The translations under genes were made by a program, and so were the position numbers. The notes beneath the pieces were generated by a model. That model ran no database searches and had not been told where the DNA came from. It was given only the letters and a program-made list of their open reading frames with translations. Of a stretch of DNA of 64,000 nucleotides, positions 17,098 through 25,538 are shown piece after piece. How positions within the stretch are numbered: the stretch's first letter is position 1; every line of letters begins with the position of its first letter. Location: NCBI RefSeq assembly GCF_016865425.1, contig NZ_AP023355.1, forward strand, positions 928,198 to 992,197. Reading direction: 5' to 3'. Origin of the DNA: Actinocatenispora thailandica (GTDB taxonomy: Bacteria > Actinomycetota > Actinomycetes > Mycobacteriales > Micromonosporaceae).

Positions 17098-17199
17098 ATG
17101 AGCGAGCGCCGCTCGGAGCGGAGCGGACGGCGGGCGTCGGCGAACGAGTCGCGGGCGCCGGTCGGCCGTCGCCCGGAGCACGGCGGAGCGCGGACATGA
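17098..17199 (+). other. Candidate relay ORF 1 between mtrA and mtrB (MSER...)
   Basis: ATG 3 bases after the mtrA stop; 33 residues, MSERRSERSG...GGART. Its TGA overlaps the ATG of the next tiny ORF (ACATGA at 17194-17199). Confidence 0.4.
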
Positions 17200-17279
17200 G
17201 CCGGCGCCGGCGGGCGGATCGTGCGCGCCGCCCGTTCGTCCCCCGGGGCCGCTCCGAGCGTGCCGGGGCGCGGACATGA
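17196..17279 (+). other. Candidate relay ORF 2 between mtrA and mtrB (MSRRRR...)
   Basis: 27 residues, MSRRRRADRARR...GART, ending with the same ACATGA as relay ORF 1; that ATG is the mtrB start. The two junctions share GCGCGGACATGAG, which looks like a tandem duplication of the mtrB start region. Confidence 0.4.
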
Positions 17280-19003
17280 GTCGACGCGACGCACTGGTGC
17301 GGCGGGCCCGGGAGACGCTGCACCGGGTGGCGCCGGGGCTGGGTCGACGCGCCCGCCGTGCGGTGTCCCCGTGGCGCCGCTCGCTGTCGCTGCGCGTCGT
17401 GTCGATCACGTTGCTGGTGTCGTCGCTGCTGGTGGCCGCGTTCGGGTACTTCGTGGCGAAGCAGATCACCGCCGGACTGGTGGTGGCCAAGCGGCAGGCC
17501 GCCGTGCGCCAGGTGTCCAGCGGCGCCACCACCGTGCAGCAGCAGCTGGCCGCGCTGTCCGGCGCGCAGGACCCGCAGCTTGGTGCGAGCGTCCGCGACG
17601 TGGTCGTGAACCTCTACAGCGTGCCCGCCCGCGCCGGTACCTACGAGGTCAAGCTGGTGCCCGACTCGCGCATCGACGTCGCACCGTACGGCGGGCCGGC
17701 GACCGACCAGACCAAGATCGAGGTGCCGGCCGCGCTGCGCGACACGGTCAGCCGCAAGGGTGCCCTGGCATACCAGTTCACCACCGCGGACCCGGACGGT
17801 CAGGGCCGGCGGCCCTACCTCGCCGTCGGCGAGCACGTCGACGTCGGCTGGGGCGTGTTCAACCTCTACTACCTGTTCCCGCTGGACGACGAGGTCGCCG
17901 CGGCCAACCTGGTGCGCAACACGACCATCATCGCCGGCCTGGCGCTGGTCCTGCTGCTCGCGCTGATGGCGGCGATCGTGGCCCGGATGGTGGTCACCCC
18001 GGTCCGGGTCGCGGCGCGCACCGCGCAGCGGCTGTCCGCCGGGCTGCTGCACGAACGGATGGAGGTGCGCGGCGAGGACGATCTCGCCCGGCTCGCCGCC
18101 TCGTTCAACCAGATGGCGAGCAACCTGCAGAACCAGATCGTCCGGCTGGAGGAGCTGTCCCGGCTGCAGCGCCGGTTCACCTCGGACGTCTCGCACGAGC
18201 TGCGCACGCCGCTGACGACGGTACGGATGGCCGCCGACATGCTCTACGCCGGTCGCGACGAGTTCCCGCCGGCCGCCGCCCGCAGCTCCGAACTGCTCGC
18301 CGACGAGCTGGACCGGTTCGAGGCGTTGCTGACCGACCTGCTGGAGATCAGCCGGTTCGACGCCGGGTTCGCGGTGCTCGACGCCGAGGCGGTCGACCTG
18401 GTACCGATCGTGCAGCGGGTCGCCGCCGGCTTCGGCGTGCTCGCCGAGCGGCTGCGCGCGCCGGTGCACCTGCACACCCCGGACGGGCCGGTGATCGCCG
18501 AGGTCGATCCGCGTCGGGTCGAGCGGGTGCTGCGCAACCTGATCGGGAACGCCATCGAACACGGTGAGCACCAGCCGGTCGAGGTCCACCTGGCGGCCGA
18601 CGAACGGACCGTGGCGATCGCGGTCCGCGATCGCGGCATCGGGCTGCGGCCGGGTGAGGAGAAGCTGGTGTTCAACCGGTTCTGGCGGGCCGACCCGTCC
18701 CGCGCCCGGCAGACCGGCGGCACCGGGCTGGGGCTGTCGATCAGCCTGGAGGATGCCCGGCTGCACGGCGGCTGGCTGGAGGCGTGGGGCGCGCCCGGGC
18801 AGGGCTCGCAGTTCCGGCTGACCGTGCCGGCCCGCGCCGGCGACCGCATCGTGTCGTCGCCGTTGCCGCTGGTGCCGCCGGACGCCGACGTGTCACCGGC
18901 GCCGCTGGCGCTGCCGGCCGGCCCGGCCGGCGGCAGCCTCGACGACGAACCGCAGCGGGAGCCGGACGTCGACCCGCTCTCGGCCGGGGTCGGCGATGAG
19001 TAG
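17276..19003 (+). CDS. mtrB: Sensor histidine kinase MtrB
   Basis: A 575-residue membrane kinase partner of MtrA. First helix at ~40-65 (LRVVSITLLVSSLLVAAFGYFVAKQI), extracytoplasmic sensor loop, second helix at ~215-240 (IIAGLALVLLLALMAAIVARMVV), HAMP, then the H-box SDVSHELRTPLTTVRM, N-box RNLIGNAIEHG, G1 VRDRGIGL, F-box FNRFWRADPSRARQ and G2 GGTGLGLSIS, all intact. A Pro/acidic C-terminal tail follows. The ATG is the overlap site of a preceding tiny ORF. The stop is overlapped 8 bases by lpqB, giving the classical mtrA-mtrB-lpqB operon. Confidence 0.95.
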   Translation: MSRRDALVRRARETLHRVAPGLGRRARRAVSPWRRSLSLRVVSITLLVSSLLVAAFGYFVAKQITAGLVVAKRQAAVRQVSSGATTVQQQLAALSGAQDPQLGASVRDVVVNLYSVPARAGTYEVKLVPDSRIDVAPYGGPATDQTKIEVPAALRDTVSRKGALAYQFTTADPDGQGRRPYLAVGEHVDVGWGVFNLYYLFPLDDEVAAANLVRNTTIIAGLALVLLLALMAAIVARMVVTPVRVAARTAQRLSAGLLHERMEVRGEDDLARLAASFNQMASNLQNQIVRLEELSRLQRRFTSDVSHELRTPLTTVRMAADMLYAGRDEFPPAAARSSELLADELDRFEALLTDLLEISRFDAGFAVLDAEAVDLVPIVQRVAAGFGVLAERLRAPVHLHTPDGPVIAEVDPRRVERVLRNLIGNAIEHGEHQPVEVHLAADERTVAIAVRDRGIGLRPGEEKLVFNRFWRADPSRARQTGGTGLGLSISLEDARLHGGWLEAWGAPGQGSQFRLTVPARAGDRIVSSPLPLVPPDADVSPAPLALPAGPAGGSLDDEPQREPDVDPLSAGVGDE

Positions 19004-20897
19004 CCGGCGCCGGGTCCGCGGCGGGAGCCTGCTGGGTGTCGTGCTCGCCGGGCTGCTCGGTGCGACGCTGGCCGGCTGCGGGGTACCGAGTTCCGGCCCG
19101 CCGGTGGTGGTGAAGCCGGCGCCGGCGGGCGGCGGCGAGGACAACGAGCCGCAGGCACCGCACCAGGACCCGCCGCCCGACCCGGCCACCGCGAGCAGCC
19201 CGACCGACCTGGTCAACCAGTTCTACCGGGCCGCGGGTTTCGACCCGAACCCGGACCAGTTGCGCGGCAACGTGACCCAGTTCTTCTCCGCGGACGCCCG
19301 CGGTCGATGGCACCAGGACCCGGCCGGGCTGACCGTGGTGCGCATCTACACCAACACGGTCACCGCGCAGGGCAAGGACAAGCACGGGCGGCCGACGGCC
19401 ACGGTGCGGGTACGCGGCGAGCTGGTCGGCACCCTGACCGAGAACGGCTCGGTCGACGCGCCGGGCTCGCACGCCAGCCGCGACTACGCGCAGGAGTTCC
19501 GGCTCGCGCAGTGGCCGACCGGCACCGGCGGCAAGGAGTGGCTGATCACCAACCCGCCGGACCACACGCTCATCTCCACCGAGGCGATGACGGCCGACTA
19601 CACGGCCACCCCGGTCTACTTCGCCAGCCCCGACCACCAGTCGCTGGTGCCCGACCTGCGGTACGTGTCGAAGACGATCGCGCCGCAGAAGGAGCGCACC
19701 ATCCTGGTCGACTGGCTGCTCGACGGCCCGTCACCGTGGCTCGCGCCCGCCGTGGTCAACGACATCCCGGAAGGCACCAAGCGGCGCGGCAACGTGGTCG
19801 CCCAGAACGACAAGGATGTCGTGGTGGTCGACCTGACCAGCGAGGCGGTCGGAGCGAAACACCTGCTGACGATGGCCGCGCAACTGGCCTGGACGCTGCA
19901 CGCGCGGGCGTCGCGGTTGCAGCTGCGGGTCGAGGGCCGGCCCTTCCCGGTGCCGGGCATCAGGGACGGCGGCAGCACCTTCGACGTCGGTTCGCTGCGC
20001 ACCTTCAACCCGGCCACCCTCGCCGCCAGTTCCGGCGGGTACTACGTCTCGCACGGCATCGTGATCCCCGCGTCGAGCAAGCAGTGGTTGCCCGGGGTGC
20101 TGTCCGCCCCGGCCACCAGCGGGCTGAACAGTGACGTCCAGCGCGCCGCGCTGAACGTCGACTCGTCCGCCACCGCGCTGGTCCGCACCGACGACGACGG
20201 CCGGCCGGCGCTGTGGATCGGACACACCATCGGCGACGCGAAGTCGTCCGACGCCCGCTTCGTCCGGGCCGAGGGGCTCGGCGACGCGGCCGAGATCGGG
20301 CGCCCCAGCCTGCTGCCGCACTCGTCGACCGCCCTGGTACCGGTGGACGGCACGCTGCGGGTCGCGACGGGGACCGGGCACACCGAGAAGGTGGCGTTCG
20401 CGCCCGGTTCGCCGGGCGGCGCGGTGACCGCGGTGGCCGTCTCACCGGACGGGTGCCGGGTCGCGCTGGTGCGCGGCGGCCACCTGTACGTGGCGCCGCT
20501 CATCCAGCAGGACACCACCCTGTCGGTGGGCCGGATGCGCGCGGTGGCCAGCAGCTTCACCGATCTCAGCGAGGTCTCCTGGACCCAGGACGACGACGTC
20601 GCGTTCGGCGGTCGCGGCTCGGTCGGCTGGGCCAGCGGCCAGTCCAGCGCGGTACGCGGCGGCGCGTGGCAGTTCAGCCTCGACGACGTGTCGTCCGACC
20701 TGCTCACCGGCACCAGCGGGGACCGGGTCCCGGAGTACGTGGCGTCCGGTACCACCGACCCGGCCCGCGGCGCGGCGCACGGCATCATCCTGCTGGCGAT
20801 CAACGGCAAGCTGTGGCAGCTGACCGGCAACGAACTGGCGGCGCCGGACGGGGCTGCGGAGCCACCGACCGGCACCGCCCCGTTCTTCCCGAACTAG
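18996..20897 (+). CDS. lpqB: Lipoprotein LpqB
   Basis: A 633-residue lipoprotein that works with MtrAB in envelope and division control in actinobacteria. Basic N-terminus MSSRRRVRGG, hydrophobic core and lipobox LAGC with Cys28 as the lipidation site. The GerMN-type sporulation domain covers roughly residues 70-340 (LVNQFYRAAGFDPNPDQL, ERTILVDWLLDGPSPWL) followed by a beta-propeller LpqB domain (VTAVAVSPDGCRVALVRGG). It overlaps the mtrB stop, so the sensor kinase and the lipoprotein are made together. Confidence 0.95.
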   Translation: MSSRRRVRGGSLLGVVLAGLLGATLAGCGVPSSGPPVVVKPAPAGGGEDNEPQAPHQDPPPDPATASSPTDLVNQFYRAAGFDPNPDQLRGNVTQFFSADARGRWHQDPAGLTVVRIYTNTVTAQGKDKHGRPTATVRVRGELVGTLTENGSVDAPGSHASRDYAQEFRLAQWPTGTGGKEWLITNPPDHTLISTEAMTADYTATPVYFASPDHQSLVPDLRYVSKTIAPQKERTILVDWLLDGPSPWLAPAVVNDIPEGTKRRGNVVAQNDKDVVVVDLTSEAVGAKHLLTMAAQLAWTLHARASRLQLRVEGRPFPVPGIRDGGSTFDVGSLRTFNPATLAASSGGYYVSHGIVIPASSKQWLPGVLSAPATSGLNSDVQRAALNVDSSATALVRTDDDGRPALWIGHTIGDAKSSDARFVRAEGLGDAAEIGRPSLLPHSSTALVPVDGTLRVATGTGHTEKVAFAPGSPGGAVTAVAVSPDGCRVALVRGGHLYVAPLIQQDTTLSVGRMRAVASSFTDLSEVSWTQDDDVAFGGRGSVGWASGQSSAVRGGAWQFSLDDVSSDLLTGTSGDRVPEYVASGTTDPARGAAHGIILLAINGKLWQLTGNELAAPDGAAEPPTGTAPFFPN

Positions 20898-20924
20898 GGG
20901 TTCGCCGCACCGGTTCGACGCGAT

Positions 20925-20943
20925 AGCACGCAACTCTCGTGCT
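20925..20943 (+). terminator. Weak hairpin after lpqB
   Basis: AGCACG and CGTGCT flank a 7-base loop 28 bases after the lpqB stop. Short stem, so only a possible terminator or pause site before comF. Confidence 0.3.
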
Positions 20944-21010
20944 CGGCGGGTTGTCCACCGGGCTGTGCACGACCGGCCGGGGCGCGGGGCCGGCGAGCGA
21001 CGCTGGGCAG

Positions 21011-21739
21011 ATGCGTGATGTGCTGGTGGATCTCGTCGAGCTGGTGTTCCCGGCCGACTGCCCGGGGTGCGGGGCGGCCGGTCCGGCGGCGCCGCTGTGC
21101 CTGCGGTGCGGTGCGGCGCTGCGGGCCGCGACGGCAGGGCCGACGGCGCCCGATCCGGCACCGCCGGGCCTGCCGCCGTGCCATGCCCTCGGTGCGTACC
21201 AGGGCATGCTGCGTGAGCTGATCCTGTCGTACAAGGAGCGTGGCCGGCTGGGGCTCGCCGGGCCGCTGGGCCGGGCTCTGGCGGTGGCACTGCGCGCCGC
21301 GGTGGCCGGGCGCGCCGGCGGGGATTCCGGGGCGGTGACACTGGTGCCGGTGCCGGCGACGGCCGCGGCGGTTCGGGCCCGGCACGGCGACCACACGCTC
21401 CGGTTGGCCAGGTCCGCGGCGCGCTGGCTCGGCCGGGACGGTACCGCCGCCGTCGTGCGGCGACCGCTGCTGGCCCGGCCGCGTGGTGCCGACTCGACCG
21501 AGCTGACCGCGGCGGCCCGCATCGCCCGGTCCGACCAGGCGTTTCGGCTGCGCCCCGGCGCCGGGAGGCTGGCCCGGTGCGACCCGGTGGTGCTGCTGGA
21601 CGACCTGATCACCACCGGGGCCACCCTGGCCGGCGCGGCCCGCCTGCTGCGCGCGGCCGGAGTGCCGGTGGCCGCCGCCGTCACGCTCGCCGCGACCCGG
21701 CGCCACCAGCGACCCGCCGCCACCCACTCGACCTGGTAA
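21011..21739 (+). CDS. ComF-family phosphoribosyltransferase-like protein
   Basis: A 242-residue protein of the ComF/GntX group. A zinc-ribbon start (CPGCGAAGPAAPLCLRCG) is followed by the helical region LRELILSYKERGRLGLA and a PRT-fold C-terminus with the PRPP-binding loop VVLLDDLITTGATLAGA. Relatives take part in DNA uptake in competent bacteria, but in actinomycetes the role is not established. ATG at 21011 gives the standard family N-terminus; a GTG at 20939 would add 24 atypical residues overlapping a hairpin. Located between lpqB and hpf as in many actinobacteria. Confidence 0.85.
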   Translation: MRDVLVDLVELVFPADCPGCGAAGPAAPLCLRCGAALRAATAGPTAPDPAPPGLPPCHALGAYQGMLRELILSYKERGRLGLAGPLGRALAVALRAAVAGRAGGDSGAVTLVPVPATAAAVRARHGDHTLRLARSAARWLGRDGTAAVVRRPLLARPRGADSTELTAAARIARSDQAFRLRPGAGRLARCDPVVLLDDLITTGATLAGAARLLRAAGVPVAAAVTLAATRRHQRPAATHSTW

Positions 21740-22105
21740 TTCACGGCGAAATGGCAGCTGGTTCGGGGCTTCGTGACCCTAGGCTGGAGGCTCCTGGCAA
21801 CACGCTCCGTACCCGGGGCGCCCGGCCGGAACGCACACCCAGTGCGTCACCGGTGGGTGTTCCTGCCCCGATACGCGGGGGAGCGGTGTCGGTGCCCCAA
21901 AATCTCGCTGACCTTGGGGATGCCGATTCGAGACCAGGAGGTTACCGTCGGGTGCACCCGATGTGCTCGCACGGGAGCGAGGGAGGTCGACAGAGACGAC
22001 AGTGCCGGCCACCGCGAGGCGCGAGGGGCGCCGCCATCGCCGGCCGGTACGCACAGCGTTGCGGGTCCGCCGTAACCCACATGCGAAGACCGTGGGAGGT
22101 CAGGC
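21740..22105. other. Intergenic region upstream of hpf (366 bp)
   Basis: No gene found. It contains a short hairpin (CCCCAA at 21895-21900, TTGGGG at 21914-21919) and ends in GGGAGGT before the hpf GTG. A long 5' leader for hpf is possible; I see no recognisable riboswitch. Confidence 0.4.
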
Positions 22106-22720
22106 GTGGATGTTGTGATCAAGGGCCGAAACCTGGAAGTGCCCGACCACTTCCGCCAGCTCATCACCGACAAGATGGACAAGATCGGCCGGTACGACCC
22201 GAAGATGTTCGAGGTCGACGTGGAGCTGTCCCACGAGCGCAACCGGCGGCAGTCCGGCCGCTGTCAGCGCGTCGAGATCACCTGCCGCTCGCGCGGCCCG
22301 GCGGTGCGCGCCGAGGCCTGCGCCGGCGACTTCTACAGCGCGCTGGACGCGTCGCTGACCAAGCTGGAGGCGAGGCTGCGCAAGTCGGCCGACCGGCGCC
22401 GGGTGCACCGCGGCCGGCGCACCCCGGAGTCGGTGGCGGCGGCCACCGCAGCGCTGGGCGCCGACAGCCCGGTGCCGGGTGCGGTCGCCGTGCTCGACCG
22501 GACCGACGAGCTGGCGGAGGGGGAGCGCGAGCAGGGGCCGGGCCGCATCGTCCGGGAGAAGGAGCATCCGGCCGACCCGATGACCGTCGACGACGCGCTG
22601 TTCCAGATGGAACTCGTCGGCCACGACTTCTACCTGTTCGTGGACAAGGAGTCCGGCCGGCCGAGCGTGGTCTACCGACGCAAGGGCTTCGACTACGGCA
22701 TCCTTCGGCTGATGAGCTGA
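22106..22720 (+). CDS. hpf: Ribosome hibernation promoting factor, long form
   Basis: A 204-residue long-form HPF that binds the 30S decoding centre in stationary phase and drives 100S ribosome dimers through its C-terminal domain. The N-terminal S30AE domain begins VVIKGRNLEVPDHFRQLITDKMDKI and has two helices with basic residues; the C-terminal dimerisation domain is TVDDALFQMELVGHDFYLFVDKESG to YGILRL. GTG start with GGGAGGT upstream. It precedes secA in the genome order typical of actinobacteria, here separated by the GNAT/thiol-transferase block. Confidence 0.93.
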   Translation: MDVVIKGRNLEVPDHFRQLITDKMDKIGRYDPKMFEVDVELSHERNRRQSGRCQRVEITCRSRGPAVRAEACAGDFYSALDASLTKLEARLRKSADRRRVHRGRRTPESVAAATAALGADSPVPGAVAVLDRTDELAEGEREQGPGRIVREKEHPADPMTVDDALFQMELVGHDFYLFVDKESGRPSVVYRRKGFDYGILRLMS

Positions 22721-22741
22721 CCGCTCGGCACCTGATCGGAT

Positions 22742-22774
22742 CGACGGCCCGGCGCCCCTGGTGCCGGGCCGTCG
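22742..22774. terminator. Bidirectional terminator, 12-bp stem
   Basis: CGACGGCCCGGC pairs perfectly with GCCGGGCCGTCG around a 9-base loop between hpf and the convergent GNAT gene. Confidence 0.75.
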
Positions 22775-22783
22775 CGCGCCGGG

Positions 22784-23938
22784 TCAGGCCGATCCGGCAA
22801 CCAGCTCGTACAGCACGTCGTCGACGCGGCCACCGTCGGCGCCGGGCCGCCGGCTCAGCTCGCGGCCGACCCGGCGGAACCCGGCCCGTTCCAGCACCGC
22901 CTGGGATGCGGTGTTGCGCACGTCGGCCCCGGCGTACAACCGGGCCAGCCGCACATGGTCGAACGCCCAGCCGGCGAGCAGCCGGACCGCCCGGGTGGCG
23001 AAGCCGCGGCCCCGCCAGGCGGGCGCCAGGTGGTAGCCGACCATCGCGTTCGCGGTGACCGGCTCGGTGTAGTGCAGGACGATCTCCCCGGCGTAGCGGT
23101 CGCTCGGTGCGTCCCGCACGGTCAGCCGGGCGGCGGCGCCGGCGAGCCACTGGCTCTGCGCGGTCTCGCAGCTGTCCCGCACCTGGGCGCGGGTCGGCGC
23201 CACCGGCGGCACCGAGGACTCGTAGACCTCCGGCAGCCGCAGCACCTGGTACGCGTCGTCGGCGTCGGTCCGGTCCAGCGGGTGCAGCGCGACCACCCCG
23301 TCGGACAGCTCGCCGCCGGGCAGGTCGGGCAGCAGCCGGGGGGTGGGGCCGGCCGGGTCGCCGGTGAGTCGGGCCCACAGGACCAGGTCGCGCCGGGTCC
23401 CGCCGGGTCCGGTACCCGCACCGCGCAGGACGCCCTCCCGCCGGTACCCGGCCGCGAGCGCGACGCGCTGCCGCTGGGCGTCGGCGGGCGCCGCGCGCAG
23501 TTCCAGCCGGGCCAGTCCGTGCTGCAGCGCCCAGTCGGTCAGCGCGGCGACCGCTTCCCCGCCGAACCCCTTGCCCAGCGCCCAGGGCGCGAGCCAGTAC
23601 CCGGCCTCGGCCTGGGCCAGCGGTTCGAGGTAGCGGTCCAGCTCGACGCAGCCGAGCAGCCGGTCGGTGTCCCGGTCGGCGACCACGAACACCGCGCCAC
23701 CGGCCGCCCATCGGGCCGGCGCCTCGACATCGACGAAGGTCCGCGCTCGCGCCGGGTCGGCGAACCCGGCACACCCGCCGACCACGCCGCCGGTGCCGCC
23801 CGTTCCGCCGCCGGCCGCCTTGCCGTCGCCTGCCGCGACCGCCCGGCCCGCGGCGACCAGGTCGTCGACGTCGGCCCGGGCGGGCGCGCGCAGCCGCAGC
23901 CGTACGGTGTCGAGCTCCTCGCGTGGCAGCCCACCCAT
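22784..23938 (-). CDS. Tandem GNAT acetyltransferase, two domains
   Basis: A 384-residue protein with two GNAT domains of the RimJ/RimL type. Domain 1 (to ~200) has GYWLAPWALGKGFGGEAVAAL; domain 2 has VGYHLAPAWRGRGFATRAVRLLAGWAF and ASQAVLERAGFRRVG, both with the acetyl-CoA pyrophosphate-binding RGxGxxxxA/G pattern. A glycine-rich insertion (AAGGGTGGTGGVVGG) interrupts the first domain near its start. Substrate unknown. ATG at 23938 has a GGGGAGGG box upstream. A second two-domain GNAT gene lies 1.6 kb further on in the same orientation. Confidence 0.85.
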   Translation of the reverse strand: MGGLPREELDTVRLRLRAPARADVDDLVAAGRAVAAGDGKAAGGGTGGTGGVVGGCAGFADPARARTFVDVEAPARWAAGGAVFVVADRDTDRLLGCVELDRYLEPLAQAEAGYWLAPWALGKGFGGEAVAALTDWALQHGLARLELRAAPADAQRQRVALAAGYRREGVLRGAGTGPGGTRRDLVLWARLTGDPAGPTPRLLPDLPGGELSDGVVALHPLDRTDADDAYQVLRLPEVYESSVPPVAPTRAQVRDSCETAQSQWLAGAAARLTVRDAPSDRYAGEIVLHYTEPVTANAMVGYHLAPAWRGRGFATRAVRLLAGWAFDHVRLARLYAGADVRNTASQAVLERAGFRRVGRELSRRPGADGGRVDDVLYELVAGSA

Positions 23939-24217
23939 CCTCGCCCTCCCCACCCCGCACCCACCTTAGGGTCTGTCCCGACGTCCGCCTGCCCGCTGCG
24001 GTGGCCGTTCGCCGCGTCACGGTTCGGCCGGGTGGCTCTCCCGCCCATACCATGGCCCCTCGAGACCGGCCGGGCCCCGCCGACCTCGACCAGGGACGTC
24101 GAGACCGGCCCCCGAAGGAACCCGCCGGCATTCGATGCCTTCCGGCCGGCGGATTCGCGGCCCGCTCGAACCACTTTTCCGATGCGCTCGCCCGCCGACT
24201 GCGGCAGGCTTGCCGGC

Positions 24218-25273
24218 ATGAGTACCGCTGACGTTTCGTCGACCACGCAGCAGGATGCCACGGCACCCGGCACCGGGTCGTCGGCTGCCACGCAGCCCGG
24301 CGGCAGGCAGGACGCCGCACAGTTCGGCCGGGAGACCGCGTCGGACGGCGCGTTCGTCCGCCAACCCAACCGGTTCACCGACCGGGTGACCCGGGACTCC
24401 CGGTCCGCTCCCGGCGAGGGGCCGGACGAGCACGGCCACTGGCCGGTCGAGGCCGGACGCTACCGGCTCGTCGTCTCGCTCGCCTGCCCCTGGGCCCACC
24501 GGTCGATCATCGACCGGGAGCTGCTCGGGCTGCAGGAGGCCATCTCGCTCGCCGTGGTCGATCCGATCCGGGACGAGAAGGGCTGGCGGTTCACCCTCGA
24601 CGAGGGCGGCAAGGACCCGGTGCTCGGCATCGGCTTCCTGTCCGAGGCGTACCTGGCGACCGACCCCGGCTTCGCCGGCCGGGTCACCGTCCCGGCGCTG
24701 GTGGACACGATCACCGGCCGGGTGGTCAGCAACGACTACCCGCAGCTTTCGCTGGACCTGTCCACCGAGTGGGTGGACCACCACGGCCCCGGCGCCCCCG
24801 ACCTGTACCCGGAGGCGCTGCGCGCCGAGCTGGATCCGCTGATGGCGGAGATCTTCACCGACCTCAACAACGGGGTGTACAAGGCGGGCTTCGCCACCGG
24901 CCAGGCGGCGTACGAGGCGGCCTACGACGCGCTGTTCGCCCGCCTGGACGTGCTGGAGGAGCGGCTCGCGGACCGGCGGTACCTGATGGGCGACCGGCTC
25001 ACCGAGGCGGACGTGCGGCTGTTCACCACGCTGGTGCGGTTCGACGCCGTCTACCACAACCACTTCAAGTGCAACCGGCAGAAGCTGACCGAGTTCATCA
25101 ACCTCTGGGCGTACGCGCGCGATCTCTACCAGACCCACGGCTTCGGCGACACCGTCGACTTCGACCACATCAAGCGGCACTACTACCTGACCCACCCCAA
25201 GATCAACCCGACCGGGGTCGTCCCCAAGGGCCCCGACCCGCTGCGCTGGCTCACCCCGCACGCCCGCGGTTGA
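24218..25273 (+). CDS. Xi-class glutathione transferase-like thiol reductase
   Basis: A 351-residue enzyme like the glutathionyl-hydroquinone reductases (YqjG/Xi class). The active-site motif LVVSLACPWAHRSII (Cys about residue 91) is intact, and the C-terminal helical domain has DRLTEADVRLFTTLVRFDAVYHNHFKCN and YYLTHPKINPTGVVPKGP as in the family. Actinomycetes make mycothiol rather than glutathione, so this protein may work with mycothiol (inference). The N-terminal ~35 residues are low-complexity Ser/Thr/Gln. Start ATG 24218 gives MSTADVSST; no strong Shine-Dalgarno. Confidence 0.85.
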   Translation: MSTADVSSTTQQDATAPGTGSSAATQPGGRQDAAQFGRETASDGAFVRQPNRFTDRVTRDSRSAPGEGPDEHGHWPVEAGRYRLVVSLACPWAHRSIIDRELLGLQEAISLAVVDPIRDEKGWRFTLDEGGKDPVLGIGFLSEAYLATDPGFAGRVTVPALVDTITGRVVSNDYPQLSLDLSTEWVDHHGPGAPDLYPEALRAELDPLMAEIFTDLNNGVYKAGFATGQAAYEAAYDALFARLDVLEERLADRRYLMGDRLTEADVRLFTTLVRFDAVYHNHFKCNRQKLTEFINLWAYARDLYQTHGFGDTVDFDHIKRHYYLTHPKINPTGVVPKGPDPLRWLTPHARG

Positions 25274-25280
25274 GTGAGGT

Positions 25281-25456
25281 CGCTGCGCCGCACCTGAGGC
25301 GTCCGCTGGACTGCGCCGATCCCGGACTTGTGTGCGTTCCTTGATGTGACGCTGCGCCGCACCTGAGGCGTCCGCTGAACTGCGCCGGTCCCGGACTTGT
25401 GTGCGTTCGCACACGGCGCCCGGTCTCGGCTTGCCAGCGAACGCCTCAGGTACGGC
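25281..25456. repeat. Intergenic direct and inverted repeat cluster
   Basis: Two 59-bp copies (25281-25339 and 25350-25408, 69-bp period) differ at only two positions. Their central 22 bases (25356-25377 in copy 2) recur inverted at 25435-25456 with two mismatches, so copy 2 and the third element can form a long hairpin between the convergent thiol-transferase and GNAT genes. A tight GTGTGCG/CGCACAC palindrome (25399-25414) ends copy 2. Confidence 0.8.
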
Positions 25457-25538
25457 TCGCTCACGTCCCCTCGGGGAGACGTCACAACCCTCTGGGGGGA
25501 GAATTTCTCGGGCTTTGGCCTCAGTGCGGCGGTGCGTC

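Noticed and set aside
22278-24320. Long minus-strand frame covering hpf and the GNAT gene
   Set aside because: Arg/Pro-rich shadow frame in conflict with two recognised genes.
25281-25456. Possible CRISPR array
   Set aside because: Only two direct copies, a 10-bp gap rather than spacers, plus an inverted copy.
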